This document shows, one piece after another, positions 6,504 to 14,533 of a stretch of 19,624 nucleotides of DNA. The position numbers were made by a program, and so were the translations under genes. How positions within the stretch are numbered: position 1 is the stretch's first letter; the number at the start of each line of letters is the position of its first letter. The stretch lies in assembly GCA_049446715.1 (NCBI GenBank), contig JBMTQX010000055.1:1-19624 (forward strand). Direction: 5' to 3'. Source of the stretch: Eutrophocola sp049446715 (GTDB lineage: Bacteria > Pseudomonadota > Gammaproteobacteria > Pseudomonadales > Pseudohongiellaceae). Under the pieces are notes generated by a model that saw nothing but the letters and a program-made list of their open reading frames with translations, was not told the origin of the DNA and made no database searches.

Positions 6504-8006
6504 TTATGGTTGCTGCGCAATCAGCTGTTCCAGCACTGCGGCGGTTTCCGGATGCGGATCACCCCCAGCACCGCGGCCAAAACGGCCGCCGCGTCCCAGC
6601 GCAGCATCGAGCACCGAGTTGCCGCGATCATCCATGGCTGACGGGTCGGCGCCGGCAGCGACGAGCATTTTCACGATCTCGGTCCAGCCATTGATGGCGG
6701 CGCCAAACAGGGCGGTCTGGCCCACATCGGTCCGGGCATGGACATCGGCGCCATGCGCCAGCAGCAGCTCAACTGCCGGAATCGCATTGTCCTCATCGCG
6801 GAAGCGTCCACGCGTGTCGATGCCGCTTTGCAGATAGCCGGCCGCGGCGATCAGCGGTGTCACGTCATTTTCCTGGGACAGGTCAACCAGGGCATCGTGC
6901 GCCAGCAACACGCGCATGGCAGCCACATCGGCGCCACGCGCAGCCCGGAACAGGGGCGTGGCGCCCGTGCGCAGGAGTCCATCGGCACCGCGGTCAGGGC
7001 CCAGTGCCCGGTACGGCGGAAACAGTTTCAGTTGCAGGTTGGGGTTGCCGCCACGTTCGAGAATCATCTGCATGATTTCCAGCGCCGTGGTCAGATCGGA
7101 AGACAGGTGATCCGGACGCCCGCCATGTGGCAGCGTGTTGTAATCCACGGCAGCATACAGCGGGTTGCGGCCCCACATGTCCCACTTGTCGAGCCAGGCA
7201 CCGGCTTCAATGAGCAGTTTGGCGGAATCCCAGTGGGCATTCAGGTTGGCCATCAGCAACGGCGTGATGGCATCCGGGTCGGGCTTGTTGATATCGGCGC
7301 CACCGGCAATGAGCAGCCGCACGCATTCAGTACAACCTTCACGCGCCGCATACAACAACGGGGTCAGTCCGCCGGCCGGCAGCACTTTCATGCGCGGTTC
7401 GGCCGTGACCTGGCGTTCCCAGTTGTTGGGCAGCGACTGGGCATCCGGATCGGCTCCGGCCTCCAGCAGCCGTTTCACCATGGTCGGTTGTTGCTGGGCC
7501 GCGGCCCACATGAGCGCGGTCTGGCCACGCCATTGTTCAACGACATTGACATCAGCACCGGCTGCCAGCAGCACTTCTGCTGCCGCCACGTTGTCTGTGC
7601 GGGCAACTATCATCAGGGGGGTCTGGTCATCGGCGCCCTTTTCATTGGGGTCGGCACCGGCTGCCAGCAGCAGGGCCAGGACATCGGGGTTGGCCAGAAT
7701 GGCCGCCTGTGACATCGGGGTGGCCCCGTAATCGTTGCGCGTATGAAGATCAGCACCACGCTCTAGCAACGCCTCCACCAGGGCGGCGTCGTTGTAATAC
7801 ACCGCCCAGTGCAACAGCGAAGTGCCGTCGGATTGGGCCAAGTTCGCATTCGCGCGCGAGATCAGGGCGGTGACTTCTGCCGTTTTGCCATCCACCGCCA
7901 TGTCCAGGATGTCGGCATCGGTTTGCGCGAATGCAGGGACAAAGAGCAAGGAGCAAGGGACAAGGAGTACTCCAAGCAGAATGGCTTTGATAATAGGTGT
8001 TTTCAT
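6504..8006 (-). CDS. Secreted ankyrin-repeat protein
   Basis: A 500-residue protein: a signal peptide (about 1-27, ending FVPAFA before Gln28), then ankyrin repeats to about residue 470 and a Gly-rich tail near RGGRFGRGAGG. Roughly ten repeats are visible, with copies such as DGTSLLHWAVYYND, QTPLMIVARTDN, QTALMWAAAQQQ, LTPLLYAAREG and QTALFGAAINGW, each followed by LLxAGADxN-type turns. Ankyrin repeats mediate protein-protein contacts, so this may be a periplasmic scaffold or inhibitor for the exported enzymes encoded beside it; that role is inferred. It lies 94 nt after the DUF1552 gene. The ribosome binding site is weak (GAAGAAG). The codons for the signal-peptide core consist of five heptanucleotide repeats, which is unusual. 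Confidence 0.92.
   Translation of the reverse strand: MKTPIIKAILLGVLLVPCSLLFVPAFAQTDADILDMAVDGKTAEVTALISRANANLAQSDGTSLLHWAVYYNDAALVEALLERGADLHTRNDYGATPMSQAAILANPDVLALLLAAGADPNEKGADDQTPLMIVARTDNVAAAEVLLAAGADVNVVEQWRGQTALMWAAAQQQPTMVKRLLEAGADPDAQSLPNNWERQVTAEPRMKVLPAGGLTPLLYAAREGCTECVRLLIAGGADINKPDPDAITPLLMANLNAHWDSAKLLIEAGAWLDKWDMWGRNPLYAAVDYNTLPHGGRPDHLSSDLTTALEIMQMILERGGNPNLQLKLFPPYRALGPDRGADGLLRTGATPLFRAARGADVAAMRVLLAHDALVDLSQENDVTPLIAAAGYLQSGIDTRGRFRDEDNAIPAVELLLAHGADVHARTDVGQTALFGAAINGWTEIVKMLVAAGADPSAMDDRGNSVLDAALGRGGRFGRGAGGDPHPETAAVLEQLIAQQP
7935..7969. repeat. Five-copy heptanucleotide array inside signal-peptide codons
   Basis: Consecutive 7-mers AGGGACA, AAGAGCA, AGGAGCA, AGGGACA and AGGAGTA (plus strand) cover codons for about residues 13-24 of the ankyrin protein, read on minus as Leu-Val-Pro-Cys-Ser-Leu-Leu-Phe-Val-Pro. 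The period of 7 is not a multiple of 3, so gain or loss of a unit would shift the frame. Confidence 0.75.
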
Positions 8007-8026
8007 CTTCTTCTATATCCAATGGA

Positions 8027-8048
8027 AGGCCAGGTTTTTACCTGGCCT
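8027..8048 (-). promoter_or_regulatory. Leader hairpin just upstream of the ankyrin gene
   Basis: AGGCCAGGT (8027-8035) pairs perfectly with ACCTGGCCT (8040-8048) across four bases, ending about 20 nt before the start codon at 8006. No T-run follows on the minus strand, so a role in mRNA stability or translation is more likely than termination. Confidence 0.45.
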
Positions 8049-8063
8049 GATTATTCCCCTGGA

Positions 8064-8084
8064 CCCCTTGTCCCTGGCTCCTCG
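8064..8084. repeat. Three degenerate heptads (CCCCTTG-like)
   Basis: CCCCTTG, TCCCTGG and CTCCTCG follow one another between the ankyrin leader hairpin and the DUF1552 stop codon. They resemble the array inside the ankyrin signal-peptide codons 95 bases away, read on the opposite strand. Confidence 0.4.
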
Positions 8085-8097
8085 CGGCGCAGCCGCG
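8083..8097. other. Short GC hairpin after the DUF1552 gene
   Basis: CGCGGC and GCCGCG pair perfectly around the loop GCA, ending 3 nt from the stop codon of the DUF1552 gene. There is no T-tract, so it is not a standard intrinsic terminator; it could protect the 3' end of a processed transcript. Confidence 0.4.
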
Positions 8098-8100
8098 CGG

Positions 8101-9420
8101 CTAGACCTCGTCGAATCGTCCGGTGCTGTCGCCTAGGGATTCCTGCTGCAGGCCGATGCGGTCGAGCACGGTCAGCATAAGGTTGGACACCGGCGTACGT
8201 TCTGACGCGGCGATGTGCTGGCCGCCACGGATCGTGCCGCCGCCCTTACCCACCAGTACGGCAGGCAACGGATAGTGGTCATGGGCATTACTGTTACTCA
8301 TGTTGGAACCGTAAAGGATGATGGCGTTGTCCAGCATTGAGCCCTTGTCGCCGTCAGGCATCTGCGCCAGCTTGTCGACAAAGCCGGCGAACACCCGGCT
8401 GTGGTATTCCTGGATGCGCAGCAGGCGCGCGATCTTGTTCGGATCATTCTGGTGATGGGACAGCGGATGGAACGCATCCGAAACACCGACATGGTTATAG
8501 GTCTGGTTACTCACTTCCGCGGCCAGCATCATGCTGGCGATGCGGGTAATGTTGCCCTGGTAGGCCAGCAGGATCAGATCCAGCTGCAGCTTGATGTGAT
8601 CATCAAAAGAACCCGGAATGCCCTGCGGCGCATCCGGCAGTTCCATATGCGACAGATCATGCTCGGCGGTTTTCTGCACACGGCGCTCGATTTCGCGCAC
8701 GGTTTCCAGGTAATCATTCAGCACCACACGGTCGGTAGCGCCAAGCTTCCTGGCCAGCTGGTTCGACTCTTCCAGCATCAGGTCGAGAATACTGCTGGTC
8801 TGCATGGCCAGGCGTTCACGTTCCTCGGCGTTGTCACCAACCCCAAACAGGGTCTGGAACAGTTTGCGCGGATTGTTTTCCATGGGCAGCGGCGTGGTCG
8901 GCGTGCGGAAGGAGATGGTGCCTGCGTAGCTGCAGCCGTAGGCACGGTCACAGGAACCGGCAGCGCCGCTGGTTTCAGTCGCAACTTCTATGGAAGGCAG
9001 CGGTGTGTCCTGCCCGATATGCTGGGCCGCAATCTGATCGATGGTCGTGCCGCCAAAGGGTTCATGACTGACGCGCGGTGCTTCGCCATGCAGCCAGGTG
9101 CCGGGAGTGATGGCATGGACCGGCCCGTACGCACGCTTGTTCTCCAGGTTGGAGACAATGGTCAGGTAATTCTTGTGGTCTGCCAGCGGCGCCAGGATGG
9201 ACTTCAGTTCAAAATCCGTGCCCGTGGTTTCAGGGGTCCAGTTGCTCATCACGGCACCATGCGGGAAATAGAAGAAGCCCATGCGTGGGCCGACATTCGC
9301 TGCCGTTTGCGCCAGGGCCGTGCCAGCCGGAATCATAGCTTCCAGCAAAGGCAACGAGACAGTCGCCGCTGCACTTTTCAGAAAAGTCCTTCTTGCTATG
9401 TGCTTCTTGGTGATGAACAT
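8101..9420 (-). CDS. DUF1552 domain-containing protein with Tat signal
   Basis: A 439-residue protein of the DUF1552 family, related to the DUF1501/alkaline-phosphatase-like group and of unknown biochemical function. It begins with a twin-arginine signal, Arg10-Arg11 in ARRTFLKSAAATVSLPLLEA, with likely cleavage after GTALA, so it would be exported folded, perhaps with a metal cofactor. Family signatures include MGFFYFPHGAVMSNW, GTWLHGE, NPRKLFQTLFGVGD and ILYGSNMSNSNAHDHYPLP near the C-terminus. AAAGGAGA precedes the ATG at 9420 at good spacing. It lies 141 nt downstream of the DUF1592 gene; the two families commonly occur as neighbours, which suggests they act together on one substrate or complex. 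Confidence 0.93.
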   Translation of the reverse strand: MFITKKHIARRTFLKSAAATVSLPLLEAMIPAGTALAQTAANVGPRMGFFYFPHGAVMSNWTPETTGTDFELKSILAPLADHKNYLTIVSNLENKRAYGPVHAITPGTWLHGEAPRVSHEPFGGTTIDQIAAQHIGQDTPLPSIEVATETSGAAGSCDRAYGCSYAGTISFRTPTTPLPMENNPRKLFQTLFGVGDNAEERERLAMQTSSILDLMLEESNQLARKLGATDRVVLNDYLETVREIERRVQKTAEHDLSHMELPDAPQGIPGSFDDHIKLQLDLILLAYQGNITRIASMMLAAEVSNQTYNHVGVSDAFHPLSHHQNDPNKIARLLRIQEYHSRVFAGFVDKLAQMPDGDKGSMLDNAIILYGSNMSNSNAHDHYPLPAVLVGKGGGTIRGGQHIAASERTPVSNLMLTVLDRIGLQQESLGDSTGRFDEV

Positions 9421-9561
9421 GGAAAGTCTCCTTTTATAAGACCCTGTTTAGTATGACCCTGTGAGCCACCCTGATTAACAATCCTTCGGTAACGACACCT
9501 TTCTCAAAACAATGCGTACTGTTTTATACCGGTTCCCGGGCGACTATATCGAGAAATTACC

Positions 9562-12045
9562 TCAATGGTCCTGGACCGCCAGAAAACTTGGGGAATTTTC
9601 CCCGGTACCGGCACTACCGACCATGACATTGTCTGCCGGCACACTCACCTTCCGGAACTGGTCGCTGTTGATGATACCCATCACCAGCGCCGAAAAACGG
9701 TAATTGTCGGCAGCGGCCTGATCAACGATCGCACGAACGGCAGGCATGTCGTGGTATTCCACAGAGCGGCCAAGCGAATATGTCATGAGCTTTTCCGTGA
9801 ACGTCTGCACAAACTGGTCCGGACGTTCCACAAGGGCACGGCGCAAATCATTCACACCATCAAGCGGAGTACCATCGGCGAGCTGGCCGGAAGCGTCAAT
9901 AGGAGTATTTCCCGCGTCGCTGTCACGATCACGCCATTGGCCGATGGCATTGTAATTCTCCAGTGCCAGCCCCAGCGGATCCATCACATCGTGACAGCCG
10001 GCACAGGCCGGGTTGTCGCGATGCATTTCCAGGCGCTCGCGCACGGTCAATGCGATGGCAGCGCCTTCCGGGGTTTCCGGAAAAGCCTCCACGTTCGGCG
10101 GCGGTGTTGCCGGTGGCACACCCTGGAAATTCTCCATGATATAAGCGCCGCGAATCACTGGGGTGGTGCGATTGGCATAGGAGGTCACCATCAGCACGCC
10201 ACCCGTGCCAAGCAGGCCAAACCGTTCGGGGTCTTCCAGTGGCACGCGGCGGAAATGGTCGCCTTTCACATCGGTAATCCCGTAGTGCAGGGCCAGGTCT
10301 TCATTCAGGTAAGTGTAGTCGGCCGTCATCAGTTCCAGCACGCTCTTGTCCGTGCTGAAGACTTCCCCGGCAAACAGGCGAACCTCATCCCGGAAGGCAT
10401 CGAGCAGGCCTCGGTTGTAGGCCGGAAAAATTTCCGGATCAGGATCGATGCTTTCCAGGTCACGCAAGCGCAGCCACTGGAACACGAAGTTCTCCACCAG
10501 GGCTTCGGCGCGCGGATCGGCCAGCATGCGCTCGACCTGCGCCTGCAGGTTGGCCGGGTTGGACAGTTCGTCACGGGCCGCCAGGTCGATCAGGGTCTGG
10601 TCGGGCGCCGAACTCCAGAGGAAGTAGGACAGGCGCGAAGCCAGTTCCACGTCGCTGATCGTGATGATGTCGCCCGGGGCGGCATCGGCGGGCGGAATCT
10701 CGGCCCGGAACAGGAATTTCGGGCTGGTGAAAATCGCCATCATGCCGTTCTTGATGCCGTCATCGAAACCACCCTGCTCCCGGCCGGCGGCGAAAAAGCG
10801 CAGAGGTGCCGTCAGGTCATCGTCGGTGACCGGGCGGCGGAATGCCTGCTTTGCCAGGTTGGCAAAAATCTGGCGGGCACAGTCGAGTTCTTCGCTGGCG
10901 GCTGCCGGCTCACAGATCATGACCTTGCGCCGACTCAATGTATCGATCACGCCGGTGGACGTCAGCGGCCCCTTGATCTGGACACCGCGGGCACGGGCTA
11001 TGCGGTCCATGCCGCGGTTGCCGCTGATATCAAACAGAAACTCGTCGGACTCGGCAAAACTGCGCGCCACGAATGCCACGCCGATTTTATGGATGCCGGA
11101 AGTCAGCGGGACCCGGATGTCGCTGAAGCGGGCGTTGATTTCCGCCACCGCCGGTGCCTGTTCCTGGTCGAGCTTGCGCAGGTCCTCACCCCCGCCGATG
11201 TCACGCTCGAAAATGCGCTCTCCGTCCACGGTGATGATCACGTCATGGTTGTATTCCATGCCCAGGGTATAGCCGGCGCCGGCCATGCCGAGGATGCTGA
11301 TGGCGTACTCGCCATCGACCGGGAAATTGTGTTCGATCAGCACGCCACCGCGTGTGCCCATGGGCAGACCATGCACATGTGCACCCTGGTGGGAGCTGTC
11401 CATCGGATACACCACTTCGTCGTTGCGCGGGTTGGGACTGCCAACGGCCTGCTCGCTGACAATGCGGGCAGCGGCAATGTACTGGTCGAGGAAGGACGGC
11501 GACACTTTCAGCACGCTGGCGATGTTGTCGAAGCCATCGCTGTTATCATCCTTGGGCAGGGCCAGTTCGGTATCCAGCTGCACGCCGGTGATGTCATAAA
11601 TGGAGTTGACGTATTCGGTGCGGTTGAGGCGATGCAGCCCCACGCGGCCCGGGCTGGTCGCCATGGCGGCATGGGTATCGAGCACATTTTCAATACTGCC
11701 CACCAGGTTCCAGCGCGCCGCCACGGCGGGCTGCTCCTGGCTCGGCGGCGGCATGACGCTGTTGCGAATTTTGCGCAGGGCCATCTCGAAGATCTCGCCT
11801 TCATTGGCCACATCTCCAGGACCGAAGATGGTGAAGTCGATACCCCCGGCATAGTCCTCAAAGTTGTGACACCCCGTGCAGTAGTCTTCCAGGGTCGACC
11901 AGTTGGCTTCCAGTTCGGCCAGGGCCGCCTGGTAGTCGCCGTTTTCTGCGGCATGGGCGGTCTCGCCCTGAAGAGCCAGGCTCACCGCCAGGGTCAGTGT
12001 GCTGATGGAGGCCAAGGAAGTGGCAAAAGACAATACTGTTTTCAT
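9562..12045 (-). CDS. DUF1592-family protein with cytochrome-like CxxCH motifs (DUF1587/1595/1592/1588/1585)
   Basis: An 827-residue exported protein of the type first described in planctomycetes. A signal peptide (about 1-32, ending AHA) is followed by a cytochrome-like segment with CTGCH (56-60), a DUF1587-like part (RVGLHRLNRTEYVNSIYDIT, from 134), a beta-rich carbohydrate-binding-like region (about 215-345), then DUF1595 (about 385-445), DUF1592 (about 455-590), DUF1588 with the second heme-type motif CAGCH (681-685), and DUF1585 (about 730-800). Boundaries are estimates by eye. The two CxxCH sites suggest covalent heme and electron transfer, and the full set of domains suggests a redox enzyme acting outside the cytoplasm. 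The substrate is unknown. The ribosome binding site is poor. DUF1552 follows, as is common for this family. Confidence 0.93.
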   Translation of the reverse strand: MKTVLSFATSLASISTLTLAVSLALQGETAHAAENGDYQAALAELEANWSTLEDYCTGCHNFEDYAGGIDFTIFGPGDVANEGEIFEMALRKIRNSVMPPPSQEQPAVAARWNLVGSIENVLDTHAAMATSPGRVGLHRLNRTEYVNSIYDITGVQLDTELALPKDDNSDGFDNIASVLKVSPSFLDQYIAAARIVSEQAVGSPNPRNDEVVYPMDSSHQGAHVHGLPMGTRGGVLIEHNFPVDGEYAISILGMAGAGYTLGMEYNHDVIITVDGERIFERDIGGGEDLRKLDQEQAPAVAEINARFSDIRVPLTSGIHKIGVAFVARSFAESDEFLFDISGNRGMDRIARARGVQIKGPLTSTGVIDTLSRRKVMICEPAAASEELDCARQIFANLAKQAFRRPVTDDDLTAPLRFFAAGREQGGFDDGIKNGMMAIFTSPKFLFRAEIPPADAAPGDIITISDVELASRLSYFLWSSAPDQTLIDLAARDELSNPANLQAQVERMLADPRAEALVENFVFQWLRLRDLESIDPDPEIFPAYNRGLLDAFRDEVRLFAGEVFSTDKSVLELMTADYTYLNEDLALHYGITDVKGDHFRRVPLEDPERFGLLGTGGVLMVTSYANRTTPVIRGAYIMENFQGVPPATPPPNVEAFPETPEGAAIALTVRERLEMHRDNPACAGCHDVMDPLGLALENYNAIGQWRDRDSDAGNTPIDASGQLADGTPLDGVNDLRRALVERPDQFVQTFTEKLMTYSLGRSVEYHDMPAVRAIVDQAAADNYRFSALVMGIINSDQFRKVSVPADNVMVGSAGTGENSPSFLAVQDH

Positions 12046-12150
12046 GGGATCCGGGTCGGCCTTACACGGGTTGTTGCCGCAGTGGCAGCATGTTGGTGAA
12101 AGCCTTCTTGTTGTTCCTCGTTGATGTTCTGTAAATGCGTTTTTGCCCGA

Positions 12151-13095
12151 TTAAATAATGCCCGGAATCGCGCGTCCGGTGACGTGATACCACGCCCCAC
12201 GGTACAGCAATTCCTCGAACAGGGCCGGATCACCGTACGTGGCGGTGAAATCAGCCATAGGCTGGCTCGCCCGGAACTGCTCAAGGCTGCGGCCGGTGCG
12301 GTAGGCATTGGCGACCTGGTCATAGGCATGGGCGAGCATCTGCGCCTGGTCTTCCAGGGCCTGGCGCGACTGCACCGGGCCTGCCGAAGGCACCACCAGA
12401 GTGTCCGCATCCGCCAGGGCCAGCAGCTGATCCGTGCTTTCCCGGGCACCGGTAATCCAGCCGCCGGTCACGTAATCCAGTACGGGGTAAGTCCCCACGG
12501 TCAGGGCATCACCGGCAAACAGGACGTTGGCATTCCGGAAGTGCACATAGATATCGCCGTCGGTATGGCATGGCCCAAGCCGGCCATAGGCCACCGTTTC
12601 ACTGCCCAGGGGCAGCTGACCCTCCTCGTAAAAGGTGTCATTGGCGCGGGCCTCGGCTGGCACCGGCGCATGGTGGAAATCTTCCCAGGCCACGGTGAAA
12701 TCGTTGCCTTGCCACAAGCGGGTGTTTTCGTGGGCGATGATCCGCACCTGGCGCGGCCCCACCGCATAATTCAGGCCGCAGTGCTCCGGCCGCCAGTTGC
12801 TGTTAAAGAGTGCGGCAACCGGCTTGCCAGCGGCCAGCCTCTCGATCTCGGCCAGCAGCGCCGGGGCGTGTGCCGGCAATCCGCCATCCACCACCACGAC
12901 CGCATCGGGGCCCACAGCCACCAATACATGGGCACCGGCTCCGGCAATGAGATGGAGATCATTGCGCAGCATGGTGGTGGTCAGGGTCTGCTGGGCGAGT
13001 AACCTGCCCGGGAGGACCATGGCCAGCGTGCCCAGGGCAGCATGACCTAGCAGGTCGCGGCGTGTCAGGGAAGTATCAGTCAATTGTGTCTTCAT
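12151..13095 (-). CDS. Metallo-beta-lactamase-fold protein, Tat-exported, with degraded zinc motif
   Basis: A 314-residue protein with a twin-arginine signal (Arg12-Arg13 in SLTRRDLLGHAALGTLAMVL, cleavage near LLA). The fold is recognisable from VVVVDGGLPAH (66-76), the motif-3 region CHTDGDIYVHF (176-186) and VLFAGDALTVG (191-201). The HxHxDH motif is replaced: residues 100-105 read NWRPEH, so the first two His ligands are Asn and Arg and the Asp is Glu, while His105, His177 and Asp196 remain. It may bind one metal or none. Starting at the ATG at 13095 puts the Tat motif near the N-terminus; a GTG at 13173 would add 26 residues. It is the first gene of the exported block, 105 nt before the DUF1592 gene. 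Confidence 0.87.
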   Translation of the reverse strand: MKTQLTDTSLTRRDLLGHAALGTLAMVLPGRLLAQQTLTTTMLRNDLHLIAGAGAHVLVAVGPDAVVVVDGGLPAHAPALLAEIERLAAGKPVAALFNSNWRPEHCGLNYAVGPRQVRIIAHENTRLWQGNDFTVAWEDFHHAPVPAEARANDTFYEEGQLPLGSETVAYGRLGPCHTDGDIYVHFRNANVLFAGDALTVGTYPVLDYVTGGWITGARESTDQLLALADADTLVVPSAGPVQSRQALEDQAQMLAHAYDQVANAYRTGRSLEQFRASQPMADFTATYGDPALFEELLYRGAWYHVTGRAIPGII

Positions 13096-13431
13096 CTTGC
13101 CTGCAGTGACAGGCGGCAATTTCAGTTTTCTGCCGGCGGCAAAGCCGGGAGCAGTTTTTGACCCCTCGGTCACGTATGTCAGGTGAAACGCTGCGGGGGT
13201 CTCCGTCAGCGTAGACTAACTCAGCAGAATGCGCTTTATTACTGCTCTATCCGGACCAACTGCTTTCTAACTTACTGTTTAGCCTGTTAATTTTTATTAA
13301 AAGGACAGACAGGATAATGAGGCGGACAGGCATTTTCAAGCAGAACAGGTCTGCTTTGCGTTTGCGAAAATTTCTCAGGATTACGGCGACCCGACAGGCC
13401 GCCGCCAGAAGGATCATGGGCAGGACCGGAC
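13096..13431. other. Intergenic region upstream of the exported block
   Basis: This 336-base gap separates the MBL-fold gene start from the stop of the secreted GLW protein gene. It is AT-rich around 13230-13320 and must hold the promoter for the block, but I cannot pick convincing -10/-35 boxes. A weak hairpin, AAGCAGA (13338-13344) with TCTGCTT (13350-13356), could serve the upstream transcript as a poor terminator. No coding signal is evident. Confidence 0.5.
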
Positions 13432-14169
13432 TTAATAAAAGTCGCTGAAATCCGCCGGCGCGATGCCTTTTTCCTGCAGGTGGTCGTCATAGATGGACTC
13501 GCTGCAGGAGTATTCCATGATGGGCGTGTCAGGCGAGTAGCGCAGAGTCCCGACAATTTTCACCGGCGCGGTATACAGGTTATCGTCGGTCATGATCATT
13601 TCATTGGTCAGGTATTTCTGTTCTTCACCGTCTTCGTTGATGGTGGTCACCAGGTTCCAGCGTTCCACAACCGTCGCATCATCGGTGTTCGGGTTACGGC
13701 GCATGTAGGGATACTCACGCAGATAGCTGGTTTCAATCACCAGGGTGTCACCTTCGAAATGCCCTACCGAGTAACCCATGCGGGTGTGCAGGATCGGCTC
13801 CGGACGCGGATGGCCTTCCAGGTAAATCTTGCGGTACTGGTAATAGCCTTCCCACAGCATGTTGATGAAGCTGTCAGTCTGAACGATTTCCACGGGGAAC
13901 GGCGCGCCCCAGATACTGCGCGGCAGGCCGGGTTTGACACAGAAACCACCGGGTTCATCGGACATATCGAAGGCAGCCTCATACTCCTCGGCCATGCGCT
14001 TTGCGGTCTCATTGAACGGCAGTTCGCGGGTGGCGCCTTCCAGGCGCGGGGCGTTGCGGTCAAAACCCGCCGGAAACCAGAGCCCGGAAAAATCCGGCTG
14101 GGCCAGCACACTGACGCTGCTCGTCAGCAACACGGAAAACACAGAAACAATTGAAAGGTGCCTGGTCAT
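13432..14169 (-). CDS. Secreted protein of an unnamed family (GLW / GHFEGDTLVIET type)
   Basis: A 245-residue protein with a clear Sec signal (1-23, ending SVLA before Gln24). The mature part starts PDFSGLWFP and contains GFCVKPGLPRSIW, FPVEIVQTDSFINMLWEGYYQYRKIYLEG and MGYSVGHFEGDTLVIETSYL. I recognise this pattern from widespread uncharacterised exported proteins of acidobacteria and proteobacteria; they have no assigned function that I know of. The ATG at 14169 is chosen because GGGGAAG lies just upstream; a TTG at 14181 would overlap that site. It lies upstream of the exported oxidation block but is separated from it by 336 bases, so a functional link is only suggested by position and export. 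Confidence 0.82.
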   Translation of the reverse strand: MTRHLSIVSVFSVLLTSSVSVLAQPDFSGLWFPAGFDRNAPRLEGATRELPFNETAKRMAEEYEAAFDMSDEPGGFCVKPGLPRSIWGAPFPVEIVQTDSFINMLWEGYYQYRKIYLEGHPRPEPILHTRMGYSVGHFEGDTLVIETSYLREYPYMRRNPNTDDATVVERWNLVTTINEDGEEQKYLTNEMIMTDDNLYTAPVKIVGTLRYSPDTPIMEYSCSESIYDDHLQEKGIAPADFSDFY

Positions 14170-14259
14170 ACTCTTCCCCAAGTCAAATCAAGTTCGGTAA
14201 TTACTGCCATCGGCAAGGGCGCCAATGTAGCATAAATAGCGGAAGGGACAACCTGCAGG

Positions 14260-14273
14260 AGGCTAGAGGCTAG
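14260..14273. repeat. Two tandem AGGCTAG heptads
   Basis: AGGCTAG occurs twice in tandem in the gap between the GLW-protein gene and the GDT1-like gene. Read on the minus strand it is CTAGCCT, close to the CTTGCCT-like heptads at other sites in the window. Confidence 0.4.
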
Positions 14274-14340
14274 AACCGGATGTGCCCTGGAAAATACCCG
14301 TCAACGTTTTGCCAAGACATTCCTGGATTGGGTAAATGAT

Positions 14341-14466
14341 GTAGGCCGGATAAGGCGCTGGCGCCGTCATCCGGCATGGCGACCAACGGTCGTCTGATAT
14401 TCCCCACTGTCACTCATGCCTGACTTTGACGCCGGTTGATGGCTCTGCGAGCCTCTTCTGGCCTAT
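14341..14466. repeat. BIME-like pair of REP elements
   Basis: An E. coli-like REP, GTAGGCCGGATAAGGCGC followed by GCGCCGTCATCCGGCA, occupies 14341-14376. A degenerate inverted copy, ending CCTCTTCTGGCCTAT, occupies about 14432-14466. They lie in a 364-base gap between two minus-strand genes; the rest of the gap holds only heptad arrays and no coding signal. Confidence 0.85.
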
Positions 14467-14480
14467 GGGTTAAACCTGTC

Positions 14481-14515
14481 GTCCCTGTCTCTTGCCTGTT
14501 GTCTCCTGCCTCTCC
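14481..14515. repeat. Five degenerate pyrimidine-rich heptads
   Basis: GTCCCTG, TCTCTTG, CCTGTTG, TCTCCTG and CCTCTCC run in register directly after the REP pair and end 18 bases before the stop codon of the GDT1-like gene. The consensus is about YCTCYTG, similar to the array in the ankyrin signal-peptide codons. Confidence 0.55.
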
Positions 14516-14533
14516 CGCCGCTGGCGGGTTGAG

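Noticed and set aside
8401..9456. A 351-codon plus-strand open frame antisense to the DUF1552 gene
   Set aside because: No domain or ribosome binding site; the minus-strand gene explains the region.
9565..12099. An 844-codon open frame on the plus strand covering the whole DUF1592 gene
   Set aside because: It is the antisense image of a well-supported gene. Its translation is low-complexity, rich in His, Gln and Gly, with no recognisable domain, as expected from codon bias in GC-rich DNA.
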